From NCBI RefSeq assembly GCF_004569505.1, contig NZ_SPPK01000001.1:744001-808000 (forward strand): a DNA stretch of 64,000 nucleotides, given 5' to 3'. Under the pieces are notes generated by a model, which was not told the DNA's origin, searched no databases, and saw nothing but the letters and a program-made list of their open reading frames with translations. Positions 19,194 to 28,032 of the stretch are shown here, in pieces. Position 1 is the first letter of the stretch. Every line of letters starts with the position of its first letter. The position numbers and the translations under genes were made by a program. Source of the stretch: Dysgonomonas mossii. Lineage in GTDB: Bacteria; Bacteroidota; Bacteroidia; Bacteroidales; Dysgonomonadaceae.

Positions 19194-21407
19194 ATGAAAA
19201 CTGATAATAGAGTAAAAAAAACATTTCCTGTATTGCAAATGAGTTGTGCTTCGTGTGCTATTAGTGCCGAAAGTATAGTAAAAGGGCTGAATGGTGTAAA
19301 CAATGCTTCAGTCAATTTTGCTACGGCAACTCTAAGCGTAGAATACCAACCAGATGTGATTACCCCTGAGCAAATACGAACAGCCGTTCAAGATGGAGGA
19401 TATGACTTGTTAATAGAGGATGACAAGGATGCTGCGGCTGATGTATTAGAAGATATGCATATCAAAAAGTTTAATGTCTTAAAAAAGAAGACAATTTTTG
19501 CAGTTATCTTCTCACTGCCTGTTGTTATTATCGGCATGCTCTTTATGGATATTCCGTATGCCAATGAAATAATGTGGATGCTTTCCACTCCTGTTATATT
19601 CTGGCTCGGAAGGGATTTTTTTATCAACGCATGGAAGCAGGCGAAGCATCGTTCGGCTAATATGGATACATTGGTTGCTCTGAGTACGAGTGTCGCATAT
19701 CTGTTTAGTGTCTTCAATACCTTATTTCCTCAATTTTGGCTAGATAGGGGAGTCCATCCTCATGTTTATTTCGAGGCAGCCTGTGTTATTATAGCATTTA
19801 TCTTGCTTGGACGATTATTAGAGGAAAAAGCCAAAGGGAATACATCTTCATCGATAAAAAAACTGATCGGGCTCCAACCTAAAACAGTTACAGTTTCCGA
19901 AAATGGGAATTATACAGAGCTTCCCATAGAGCAGGTAAATATTGGCAATATAATAGTTGTGAAACCCGGTGAAAAAGTCGCTGTTGATGGAGTGGTGATA
20001 GAAGGTTCATCTTATGTTGATGAAAGTATGCTTAGTGGTGAACCGATACCTGTATTAAAGAAAGAAGGGGAGAAGGTTTATGCCGGAACAATAAATCAGA
20101 AAGGGGCTTTTTTGTTTCAGGCAGAAAAAGTAGGAGCGGATACAATACTCGCTCAAATTATCAGGATGGTACAAGAAGCTCAGGGAAGTAAAGCCCCTGT
20201 ACAAAAGTTAGTAGATAAAATTGCAGGTATATTTGTTCCCATCGTGATGTCTATTGCCCTCCTTTCTCTTGCTGTTTGGTTTATATATGGAGGCTCTGAT
20301 GGGATTACTCATGGTATCTTAGCATTGGTTACCGTATTAATCATTGCCTGTCCTTGTGCTTTGGGGTTGGCTACACCTACAGCTATTATGGTTGGAATAG
20401 GAAAAGGTGCCGAAAAAGGGATATTGATAAAGGATGCCGAAAGTCTTGAGTTAGCAAAAAAAGTAGATGTCGTAGTGTTAGATAAAACCGGAACCATAAC
20501 AGAAGGTAAACCAGTTGTTACTGATATTTATTGGCTGAATGGCGATGATAATAAAAAAGATGTTTTGTATAGCCTAGAAAAACAATCTGAACATCCTTTG
20601 GCTGATGCTGTAACAAATTATTTGGCTGGTATTGTTTCAGTGCCTATTTGGGAATTTGAGAGTATTACAGGAAAGGGTGTGATTGGGCTTGTTGATGGAG
20701 AAAAATATTTTGTTGGAAATAAGAAATTCCTCGATGAAAACGGCGTAATTGTCGATAATTTGCTGCTTGAAAAGATGGAAAATTCAAGCCATTCTTCAAA
20801 AACTATGATATGGTTTTCTGATAGTAAAAAGGCCATTGCTTTAATAGCTATTACAGATGAAATAAAGACCACATCTTTATCAGCAATACAACAGCTTCAA
20901 TCTTCAGGTATAGAAGTGTATATGCTAACAGGTGATAATTATGCCACAGCAAAAGAGATAGCTTTAAAAGTAGGTATAAATTATTTTCATGCAGAAGTTT
21001 TGCCTCAGGATAAAGCTGAGTTTGTGAAGCAGTTACAATCAGAGGGTAAAGTTGTGGCTATGGTTGGAGATGGTATAAATGATAGCACTGCATTAGCACA
21101 GGCGGATTTGAGTATTGCGATGGGAAAGGGGAGTGATATCGCCATAGATGTGGCTAAAATGACCATTATCTCTTCAGATCTGACAAAGATATCTGAAGCT
21201 ATAAAATTATCAAAACAAACAGTCGCCACTATTCGCCAAAATCTATTTTGGGCGTTTGTATACAACCTGATTGGCATTCCTTTGGCTGCAGGAGTTCTTT
21301 ATCCAATAAATGGATTCTTATTAAACCCTATGATAGCCGGTGCAGCAATGGCTTTAAGTAGTGTGAGTGTTGTAAGTAATAGTTTGAGATTAAAATGGAC
21401 TAAATAG
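19194..21407 (+). CDS. copA: Copper-exporting P1B-type ATPase CopA
   Basis: CopA pumps Cu(I) out of the cytoplasm using ATP. The 737-residue protein has one N-terminal HMA domain with MSCASC (C18, C21), eight membrane segments, the CPC copper-translocation motif in ACPCALG (about residues 386-388), the phosphorylation motif DKTGTITEG (D about 430), the HP motif in SEHPLA, TGDN, and the hinge GDGINDS. The C-terminal helix contains the MxxSS motif (MALSSVSVVSNSLRLK) typical of copper pumps, which rules out zinc/cadmium ATPases. It follows the HMA-AraC regulator by 80 bp and precedes a small HMA chaperone by 20 bp. Confidence 0.96.
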   Translation: MKTDNRVKKTFPVLQMSCASCAISAESIVKGLNGVNNASVNFATATLSVEYQPDVITPEQIRTAVQDGGYDLLIEDDKDAAADVLEDMHIKKFNVLKKKTIFAVIFSLPVVIIGMLFMDIPYANEIMWMLSTPVIFWLGRDFFINAWKQAKHRSANMDTLVALSTSVAYLFSVFNTLFPQFWLDRGVHPHVYFEAACVIIAFILLGRLLEEKAKGNTSSSIKKLIGLQPKTVTVSENGNYTELPIEQVNIGNIIVVKPGEKVAVDGVVIEGSSYVDESMLSGEPIPVLKKEGEKVYAGTINQKGAFLFQAEKVGADTILAQIIRMVQEAQGSKAPVQKLVDKIAGIFVPIVMSIALLSLAVWFIYGGSDGITHGILALVTVLIIACPCALGLATPTAIMVGIGKGAEKGILIKDAESLELAKKVDVVVLDKTGTITEGKPVVTDIYWLNGDDNKKDVLYSLEKQSEHPLADAVTNYLAGIVSVPIWEFESITGKGVIGLVDGEKYFVGNKKFLDENGVIVDNLLLEKMENSSHSSKTMIWFSDSKKAIALIAITDEIKTTSLSAIQQLQSSGIEVYMLTGDNYATAKEIALKVGINYFHAEVLPQDKAEFVKQLQSEGKVVAMVGDGINDSTALAQADLSIAMGKGSDIAIDVAKMTIISSDLTKISEAIKLSKQTVATIRQNLFWAFVYNLIGIPLAAGVLYPINGFLLNPMIAGAAMALSSVSVVSNSLRLKWTK

Positions 21408-21427
21408 TTAATTTATATATTAAAGTT

Positions 21428-21646
21428 ATGGAAAATAATATTTTGAAATTCAAAACAAGCATTAATTGTGGAGGGTGTATAGCTAAAGTGACTCCTTATC
21501 TAGATTCTGTGAAAGGTATATCTCAGTGGGAAGTAGATACAGCTGATAAAAATAAAGTATTGTCTGTCATATCTGATGAGGTTGTGGAATCAGATATTGT
21601 CAATGCTCTTCAGCAAGCAGGATTTAAAATAGAAAAGATCAATTAA
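21428..21646 (+). CDS. Small HMA-domain copper chaperone
   Basis: This is a single heavy-metal-associated domain of 72 residues with the metal site CGGC (INCGGCIAKVTPYL, about residues 14-18) and the expected beta-alpha-beta-beta-alpha-beta pattern. Such CopZ-like proteins bind Cu(I) and hand it to CopA. It starts 20 bp after copA and is the last gene of the copper operon. The CGGC loop rather than CxxC of the MxCxxC type with a leading methionine is a variant common in Bacteroidota. The symbol copZ would be by analogy only. Confidence 0.88.
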   Translation: MENNILKFKTSINCGGCIAKVTPYLDSVKGISQWEVDTADKNKVLSVISDEVVESDIVNALQQAGFKIEKIN

Positions 21647-21656
21647 ATAAAAAAAT

Positions 21657-21689
21657 AAAAGTCTGTCATTACCACAACGATAGACTTTT
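21657..21689. terminator. Hairpin terminator after the copper operon, possibly bidirectional
   Basis: AAAAGTCTGTC (21657-21667) pairs with GATAGACTTTT (21679-21689) with one G-T pair. Flanking A-rich DNA on the left gives a T-rich tail for minus-strand transcripts as well, so it may stop both converging operons. Confidence 0.65.
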
Positions 21690-21718
21690 ACAATAATTTA
21701 ATTGAATGAAAATAAGTA

Positions 21719-21778
21719 ACCGTAGTGCAAGCTGTAAATAAGAAGTATTGAAAAGCAAAATAATTGCCGCACTACGGT
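21719..21778. repeat. 10-bp perfect inverted repeat with 40-nt loop between convergent genes
   Basis: ACCGTAGTGC (21719-21728) is repeated inverted as GCACTACGGT (21769-21778). It lies downstream of the DUF3244 gene. No T-run follows either arm, so it is not a classical terminator. Confidence 0.6.
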
Positions 21779-21819
21779 AATGAAAATCAGAAAAACCACT
21801 CTATATTTTTATGCTAACT

Positions 21820-22200
21820 TTATAAGATAAAATTAGCTGTTGCAGACTTTTTATAGGTAACGTTATTTAATACAATTTTATAAGATCCTGAAGCCCAGGT
21901 TGCCATGTCAATTGATAATACTTTACCTCCGTATTTAACAACAGTTTTAGTATATACTAATGTATTTGCAGCATTGTATACTTCTATCTTAAACTCACTC
22001 TTCGTATAAAAATACAAATCTAGATTAGTCCCTTCGATGTACATATCGATAGGCTCTACACCTGAAGTCTTAGTCATCCCTTCATCACTAATATCACCTT
22101 TTATTTGTACTTTGTTATCGTTGATAGAAGTTGTATCAGCATTTATAGTTGCCGGCAGTAAAAGAAAAATAAATGATATAAGGTAAAGATATTTTTTCAT
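21820..22200 (-). CDS. Secreted DUF3244 family protein
   Basis: With the ATG at 22200 the protein has 126 residues and a clear signal peptide (MKKYLYLISFIFLLLPATINA). The mature part is a small beta-sandwich-like domain (IDMYIEGTNLDLYFYT, FKIEVYNAANTLVYT, LSIDMATWASGSYKIVLNN), matching DUF3244, secreted proteins found in gut Bacteroidales. Upstream in-frame starts at 22209 or 22248 would precede the signal peptide with unrelated residues, so the shorter start is preferred. Such genes commonly adjoin TPR/HTH regulators, as here (168 bp downstream of that gene on the same strand). Function is unknown. Confidence 0.8.
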   Translation of the reverse strand: MKKYLYLISFIFLLLPATINADTTSINDNKVQIKGDISDEGMTKTSGVEPIDMYIEGTNLDLYFYTKSEFKIEVYNAANTLVYTKTVVKYGGKVLSIDMATWASGSYKIVLNNVTYKKSATANFIL

Positions 22201-22367
22201 AACATGCATTAATTTAATGTTTGTAATTCCAGACACTAAATTACTCAAGATATGCTATGATTGTGCTATATATATAGGTGGATATGACTTTTTTTGACTA
22301 TCCTTTTTTGATAAGTCTTTTTGTTACAGTTGTTTATTTCTGTTCGACAGGAACCGAAATATGACTT

Positions 22368-24074
22368 TTATTTTGACTTAGTCGGTGTTGAAAATGTCTC
22401 GTTTTGGTTCTTTGCAACATTACTATCCAAATAATCGACTATATTTCCATAATCTTTTACCCCAATTTTCTTTCTAATCGATGATCTTTTCGAAGTAATG
22501 GTATTAATGCTTTGTTCCATGATAATGCTTATTTCAGCATTCGTAAAATCTGAATATATAAGGCAGCATATTCTAAATTCAGATTCATCTAGTTGAGGAA
22601 AGGCTTCTCTCAGCGAATCGAAAAATCCATCGTGTAGTTCATTCATTGTTTGATATAGCAAGTCCCAATCAAGACTAGCTTGATTATATACAATTTCATT
22701 AAACTTCTTTAGTAGTTTTTCTCCATGCTTCTTTTCATCTTCACGTAAAAAACCTTCCAGTAGAGCAGATTTCTTTAGGATATCGAAGTGGTGGAGTAAT
22801 TTATTTCTGAAGGAATCTTCTTTTTTATCGTAACTTTTAGCCATTTGGTTCAATTGGCTTATTTTTTGTTCTGCTTCTAATAATTCTCGACCATTTTTTT
22901 GTGTTTTATAATAAAAGAAGAACCCTATAATAAGCGTGGTAAGTCCAAGTCCTAATAATATGATAAATAAAAACTGTCTTTGGATTAACAGTCGGTTATT
23001 CGTATTTTTTACCAGCTCATAATCATACTTTTTCTGTATATCCAGAATGGCTTGATTTTCGTTCTTTTCATATATATTATAAAGATTGTTGATGCAGTCT
23101 TTATTATAGTCTAAAGCGCGCCTAAAATTATTCTTTGATTCTTCTATTTTTGATAAAGATTCATATATTCTTGAAGTTAAAAAAGGCTCATTACTTTCTT
23201 TAAGAAACTCCAAAGATTTCTCGAAATAATAAATTGCAGAGTCACTTTTATTTTCACTATAAAGAACCTGAGCTAAAGAGGAATATATTTTAGCTTTGGT
23301 CAGATTGTTTGATGCAAAAGGTAGTGCCTGATTTATATACTCCTTCGATTTATTATATTCCTCTTGATTTTTATAAATTAATCCTATATTAATTCTAATG
23401 CTTGATTGACAGGTAGAGTCTTTTGTAATATCGGCAATTTCAAGCCCTTTTTGATAATAATAGAACGCACTGTCATTTTCTTTTTTCAATAAAAAACTAT
23501 TTCCTATATCTCTCAGTGAAAATGCTTCATTCTTATAGTTTCCTGCTTTTTCAAAATAGTTGGCAGCTCTCTTAAAACGGATAAGAGATTCGTCCTGCAA
23601 CAGTTCATTATAATACAAATATCCTATATGTGATTGAATTAACCCTTTAATATTGAAATTATTTATTGTTTGGTCTGCATAGGTCTCGGCATCCAAGTAG
23701 GCACTCATAGCCTCTTTGTTCTTTTTTTGATCTTTCAGAACCCTGCCGGAGTAAAAGCTAGCGAGAGTTCCGTTAACCATATCATTGTGTTTTATATAAT
23801 AGTCTTTTACATTGAAGATTATAGTATCCTTCGAAATATCTTTGTTGCTTTTATCTCTAGCCTGAATTCTTAAGAGATTATATTTATTGAATTTTTCTTT
23901 ATTCAGATTCTCGGGATATAAAATAGAATCTAATAGAGCAAGAGCACTGTCGGGCTTGTTGTCTATAAGCGATTCTGCTTCAAAAATATACCTTTCAGCA
24001 TTTTCTGATCCGGGGTTACATGCAAAACACGTAAAGGCTAAGATTAGAATAATAAATAATCTTATATATCTCAT
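22368..24074 (-). CDS. TPR-repeat membrane protein with C-terminal LuxR-like HTH
   Basis: This 568-residue protein begins with a lipoprotein-type signal (lipobox FTCFAC, cysteine about residue 19). About eight tetratricopeptide repeats fill residues 30-350 (for example NDSAFYYYQKGLEIA, SDSAIYYFEKSLEFL). A membrane helix lies near residues 368-388, then a coiled-coil linker, then a HTH at the C terminus (DESEFRICCLIYSDFTNAEIS ... SIRKKIGV). The layout is a one-protein signalling device: an extracytoplasmic TPR sensor with a cytoplasmic DNA-binding end. Similar proteins are widespread in Bacteroidales; targets are unknown. The DUF3244 gene just downstream is the natural candidate. Confidence 0.85.
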   Translation of the reverse strand: MRYIRLFIILILAFTCFACNPGSENAERYIFEAESLIDNKPDSALALLDSILYPENLNKEKFNKYNLLRIQARDKSNKDISKDTIIFNVKDYYIKHNDMVNGTLASFYSGRVLKDQKKNKEAMSAYLDAETYADQTINNFNIKGLIQSHIGYLYYNELLQDESLIRFKRAANYFEKAGNYKNEAFSLRDIGNSFLLKKENDSAFYYYQKGLEIADITKDSTCQSSIRINIGLIYKNQEEYNKSKEYINQALPFASNNLTKAKIYSSLAQVLYSENKSDSAIYYFEKSLEFLKESNEPFLTSRIYESLSKIEESKNNFRRALDYNKDCINNLYNIYEKNENQAILDIQKKYDYELVKNTNNRLLIQRQFLFIILLGLGLTTLIIGFFFYYKTQKNGRELLEAEQKISQLNQMAKSYDKKEDSFRNKLLHHFDILKKSALLEGFLREDEKKHGEKLLKKFNEIVYNQASLDWDLLYQTMNELHDGFFDSLREAFPQLDESEFRICCLIYSDFTNAEISIIMEQSINTITSKRSSIRKKIGVKDYGNIVDYLDSNVAKNQNETFSTPTKSK

Positions 24075-24117
24075 AATTCGTAAACTTCAATGTGAAAACT
24101 GTATACTTCTCTATATA

Positions 24118-24151
24118 CAAAGTTACTTTTTATATTTTTTAATCTAACAAA
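24118..24151 (-). promoter_or_regulatory. Promoter of the TPR/HTH gene
   Basis: On the minus strand TAACTTTG (24118-24125) is preceded by TTTG (24148-24151) with a 22-bp spacer, 43 bp before the start codon. Confidence 0.5.
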
Positions 24152-24220
24152 TGTTTGTTCTAAAATAGTTAAATTTTCGTTGTGTAGATTAATAATAATA
24201 GAATTAAATAGAGCAAACAA

Positions 24221-24254
24221 AAAAGGTTATTGCCAATTAAGATAATAACCTTTT
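24221..24254 (-). terminator. Terminator of the S9 peptidase gene
   Basis: A perfect 11-bp stem pairs AAAAGGTTATT (24221-24231) with AATAACCTTTT (24244-24254) around a 12-nt loop, 18 bp beyond the peptidase stop codon on the minus strand, with a T-rich tail in that direction. Confidence 0.75.
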
Positions 24255-24271
24255 ATATGAGTCCTAAATTT

Positions 24272-26368
24272 CTATTTTAGGTATGCGTCAAACCAACGGA
24301 AGAACTCTCTCTGGAACAGAACTCCGTTTTGAGGTTGAGATATCCAGTGATTCTCGTTTGGATAAATCAGCATTCGAGCCGGAATGCCTTTAAGTTTTGC
24401 AGCATTGAATGCCATCATACCTTGAGATGCAAGAATTCGGTAGTCAAGTTCGCCATGAGTGATCATAATAGGAGTATCCCACTTGTCTATAAACTTATGA
24501 GGAGAGTTAGCATACGAGCGTTGAGCAATAGAATTGCTTCTATCCCAGAAAGAACCGCCTAGGTCCCAATTTGCAAACCACATTTCTTCAGTTTCAAGAT
24601 ATTGGGCTTCCAAATTAAAGATTCCTGCATGCGCAAGGAATGCCTTAAACCGCTTGTTATGATTTCCGGCTAACCAATATACCGAGAACCCGCCATAACT
24701 AGCGCCTGTACATCCTAATTTGTCTACGTTTACATAAGGCTCTTTTGCTAAAGCATCAATTGCAGAAAGATAATCCTTCATATTCTGACCGCCATAATCT
24801 TTACTTATTTGCTCCAGCCATTCCTGACCAAAGCCAGGTAAACCTCTACGGTTAGGGGCTACAACGATATATCCATTAGCTGCCATCATTTGTAAATTCC
24901 AACGATAAGACCAAAACTGGCTCACAGTACTTTGTGGTCCTCCCTGGCAGTATAATATTGCAGGGTATTTCTTATTCGGGTCAAAGTTTGGAGGATAAAC
25001 AACCCATGTTAGCATTTTCTTCCCATCGGTAGTCGCTATCCAGCGTTCCTCTACTTTACCCATCGTTAATTGGCTGAGTATATCTTTGTTTTCGAAACTT
25101 AGTTCAGTCGCTTCTCCTGTAGAAATATTTATAGAGTATATTTCATTCGGTTTAGATAATGAGTGACGAAGTGCTATAAGTTTGTCTCCGGCTATCTCAA
25201 ATGATTCATAATCATGATCGCCTTTGGTGATTTGTTTTATCTCTTTTGTGTGAATATAAGCCTGGAACAATTGAGTTTTAGCTTCAACACAAGAAACAAA
25301 ATAAATGCTTTGATTATCATCACTCCATAAAAGGAAATCGGTATTATAATCGAATGCTTCGGTCACGTATGTCTTTTCTTTTGTTGCTAAATTCATGACA
25401 AACATTCTGTTTTTGTCTGACTCGTAGCCTTCACGTTCCATACTTTGCCAAGCTATGTATCTGCCATCGGGAGAGAATACAGGGTTTATATCATATCCCA
25501 TCATCCCCTCTGTGAGGTTTACTGTTTGCTTACTTTCTATATTGAATAGATAAATGTCTGAATTGGTAGACAAAGCGTATTCCAATCCTTTTTTCTTGCG
25601 ACATGTGTATGCGATGGACTTGCTATCAGGGCTCCAAGCCAACTGCTCGGTACCTCCAAATGGAAGCATTGGACATTCGTATGGTTCATCGCCAAGAATA
25701 TCAATTCCGTCTGATACTTTTTCTCCATCAAAATCAGCTACAAAAGTATGAGGGATTTCTTCAACCCACTCAGACCAGTGTTTATACATCAGGTCATCAA
25801 TAATTCGTCCTGACGCTTTAGGAAGATCTTTGTAACGGTCTGTTGTACGCTCTCCGAATTTTATGTTTTTGATGTACATAATTTTTTTTCCGTCAGGAGA
25901 ATAAGAAAACCCATTAACATCACCTTCTATATTACTTATTTGTTTACGGCCGCTACCATCTGGATCCATTTCCCATATTTGAGAATATCCACTTTCGCTA
26001 CTCAAAAAGGCAATCTTACTACCGCCTTTCACCCAGATAGCGTTGTTTTCACTTTTAGGCGTTTGGGTAATTTGTTTTTTGTCAGAACCATCTACATTCA
26101 TCGTAAATAGTTCTTTGTTTGTTTTATTCTGCTCAATGCTTACATAAGTTACACCATACAATATCTTCGATTTGTCAGGTGAGACCTGAACATCAGATAC
26201 ACGTCCAAAACTATACAATACTTCGGGCGTCATTATTCCGTTTTCTACCTTTACGGAGGCTTTACCTATGATGGGTTCATCTTTTTCTGTACTTGCCTTC
26301 TTGTCGGCAGAATTACATGCGGCCAAGACTGCACCTAAAACTAATGCCATAATGGATTTATATTTCAT
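24272..26368 (-). CDS. S9-family (prolyl oligopeptidase/DPP-like) serine peptidase, lipoprotein
   Basis: The 698-residue protein has a lipoprotein signal (LGAVLAAC, cysteine at residue 18), an N-terminal beta-propeller built of WD40-like PD40 repeats (for example SPDGKKIMYI, SPDGRYIAW; about residues 45-420) and a C-terminal alpha/beta hydrolase domain. The catalytic triad is visible as S557 in GASYGGF, D642 in GELDYRI and H674 in NENHWI. Family members cleave small peptides, often dipeptides or acyl-amino acids, in the periplasm. The nearest relatives by motif are acylaminoacyl-peptidase/DPP5-like enzymes. It has its own promoter and terminator and is not clearly in the adjacent murein operon. 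Confidence 0.92.
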   Translation of the reverse strand: MKYKSIMALVLGAVLAACNSADKKASTEKDEPIIGKASVKVENGIMTPEVLYSFGRVSDVQVSPDKSKILYGVTYVSIEQNKTNKELFTMNVDGSDKKQITQTPKSENNAIWVKGGSKIAFLSSESGYSQIWEMDPDGSGRKQISNIEGDVNGFSYSPDGKKIMYIKNIKFGERTTDRYKDLPKASGRIIDDLMYKHWSEWVEEIPHTFVADFDGEKVSDGIDILGDEPYECPMLPFGGTEQLAWSPDSKSIAYTCRKKKGLEYALSTNSDIYLFNIESKQTVNLTEGMMGYDINPVFSPDGRYIAWQSMEREGYESDKNRMFVMNLATKEKTYVTEAFDYNTDFLLWSDDNQSIYFVSCVEAKTQLFQAYIHTKEIKQITKGDHDYESFEIAGDKLIALRHSLSKPNEIYSINISTGEATELSFENKDILSQLTMGKVEERWIATTDGKKMLTWVVYPPNFDPNKKYPAILYCQGGPQSTVSQFWSYRWNLQMMAANGYIVVAPNRRGLPGFGQEWLEQISKDYGGQNMKDYLSAIDALAKEPYVNVDKLGCTGASYGGFSVYWLAGNHNKRFKAFLAHAGIFNLEAQYLETEEMWFANWDLGGSFWDRSNSIAQRSYANSPHKFIDKWDTPIMITHGELDYRILASQGMMAFNAAKLKGIPARMLIYPNENHWISQPQNGVLFQREFFRWFDAYLK

Positions 26369-26390
26369 ATACTTATTTATTTTATGGCTT

Positions 26391-26421
26391 CAAAGGTATT
26401 GGTTTTTTGTAATACATACAA
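26391..26421 (-). promoter_or_regulatory. Promoter of the S9 peptidase gene
   Basis: On the minus strand TACCTTTG (26391-26398) is preceded by TTG (26419-26421) with a 20-bp spacer, an ideal Bacteroidota promoter, 22 bp before the start codon. Confidence 0.65.
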
Positions 26422-26546
26422 CTTTAATTGGTCTGTAGGAATCATATATTTATACTCAATTGCATATTTTTTTAGGATTCTAAAATAAGCGTGGCGATTA
26501 AGATATAACCGCCACTCTATTAATTCTATATGAATTACCTTTTCTA

Positions 26547-27839
26547 TTACAGTGTTTTTAGCTTTAAATTACGCCATAGAACTTTTATGCCGCCGCCATC
26601 ATGTATTTGAAGAGCTATACGTCCTTGTCCTGCACCGATTTTCTCATCATCAAAGTTGACCATCTCTTGTCCATTAAGCCATGTCGTTACTTTGTTACCC
26701 TGAACGAGTATACGCATAGTATTCCAGTCGCCAACCTTAAGAAACTCTTCTTTCTCTTTAGGTATTTGAATCAACCATCCTCTGCCGTACGATTCGTAGA
26801 TGCCACCTGTTCCATGACCTTTAGGCGCTACTTCTACTTGCCAGCCATTCACTTTTACATCTTCTTCGATAAACGAACGGATAAATACTCCCGAATTACC
26901 ATCTGCTTCTTGCTTAAATTCAACAGTCAGATCAAAATTATCATAATATTCGCGCGTAGCGAGATATCCATATTGTTTGTCAGGGCCGCTTTCGCATACC
27001 AAAAGTTTATCTTGTACGTACCATTTTTCTGTTCCATAAACGTCCCAGCCTTTCAGGTCAGTCCCGTTGAACAGATTTACTTCTTTCGATTTCGTTGGTA
27101 GTTCTTTAATCTTTATATTGCGGAACGATGCCGGATATCCATGATCCTGAAGACATAATACACCTTTTTTCGCCAGTCCGTATTCTGGAGCATCTTTCCA
27201 TTTTCCACTATTCTTTCGTTCGAACCAATCATCAGTCCATGCTTCGAACTCTAATATTTTTACACCATTCAACCAATGTTCTACATGACCATTGTCAAAT
27301 ACAATTTTAGAATTGTTCCATTCTCCCTGAGGATTGACTTTCATTTTTGTTGTATCAGGAATATGCATAGCATAGTCTGCACCCAGATCTTGCCAAGCTT
27401 CAAGTTTTTCCGCGAAATTAGGGGTGTCTATCAATTGGTATTCAGGGCCTGTAACATACGGAACTTTATATTGCGGTCTTTCCACTACATGATATAGCAT
27501 GCCGCTATTCCCTCCTTTCGATAATTTCCAATCCCAAGACAACTCGAAATTTTCATACTGTTTCTCTGTAACAATGTATCCACTGGCATCGCTACCATCA
27601 CCTTTAGCCTGAATGCAGCCATCTACAACATGCCAAGGCTCTGTGAGTGATGTGCCATTGTAGTCGCGCCATCCATTAAGTGTTTCTCCATCAAATAAAA
27701 GTTGCCAACCTTCTTGCTTCTCTTTTTCGGTCAGAGTGTTGGGTTTTTCTCCACCGATGCAGGCTGTAAAAGATACTGCCACAATGGAGCATAGTGTCAG
27801 TAGGATTTTAGGAGTCTGTTTTTTAATTGTAAACATCAT
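26547..27839 (-). CDS. Lipoprotein with two DUF1080 (3-keto-disaccharide hydrolase-like) domains
   Basis: The 430-residue protein has a lipobox (VSFTAC, cysteine about residue 27). Two homologous jelly-roll domains follow: residues about 40-250 (GWQLLFDGETLNGWRDY to RNIKIKEL) and about 255-430 (NLFNGTDLKGWDVYG to WRNLKLKTL). Each has the family hallmarks LFNG/FDG...L.GW and the late R-N-I/L-K strand. DUF1080 proteins are concanavalin-like and some are 3-keto-glycoside hydrolases. The true substrate here is unknown. The gene is 193 bp downstream of murQ and may be read from the same operon or be independent; no strong promoter is seen in the gap. Confidence 0.88.
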   Translation of the reverse strand: MMFTIKKQTPKILLTLCSIVAVSFTACIGGEKPNTLTEKEKQEGWQLLFDGETLNGWRDYNGTSLTEPWHVVDGCIQAKGDGSDASGYIVTEKQYENFELSWDWKLSKGGNSGMLYHVVERPQYKVPYVTGPEYQLIDTPNFAEKLEAWQDLGADYAMHIPDTTKMKVNPQGEWNNSKIVFDNGHVEHWLNGVKILEFEAWTDDWFERKNSGKWKDAPEYGLAKKGVLCLQDHGYPASFRNIKIKELPTKSKEVNLFNGTDLKGWDVYGTEKWYVQDKLLVCESGPDKQYGYLATREYYDNFDLTVEFKQEADGNSGVFIRSFIEEDVKVNGWQVEVAPKGHGTGGIYESYGRGWLIQIPKEKEEFLKVGDWNTMRILVQGNKVTTWLNGQEMVNFDDEKIGAGQGRIALQIHDGGGIKVLWRNLKLKTL

Positions 27840-28032
27840 ATTTGATTTTGGTTTATAAATAGGTTAAACTTATCGGTAAAGATAATGAATTATGTATAAA
27901 ACACTTACTGCTCAGCAGCAACACTTTGTATAAATCTACTTTTTGGGACGAATGACCCAATAATGCTGACGTATCGAATAAGTGTATAATCTTCTGTATA
28001 GTAGTGATCTATATGTTTACTATTTAGAGTGA

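Noticed and set aside
26601-27101. 166-codon ORF opposite the DUF1080 gene
   Set aside because: No recognisable domain; the real frame is on the minus strand with two homologous DUF1080 domains.
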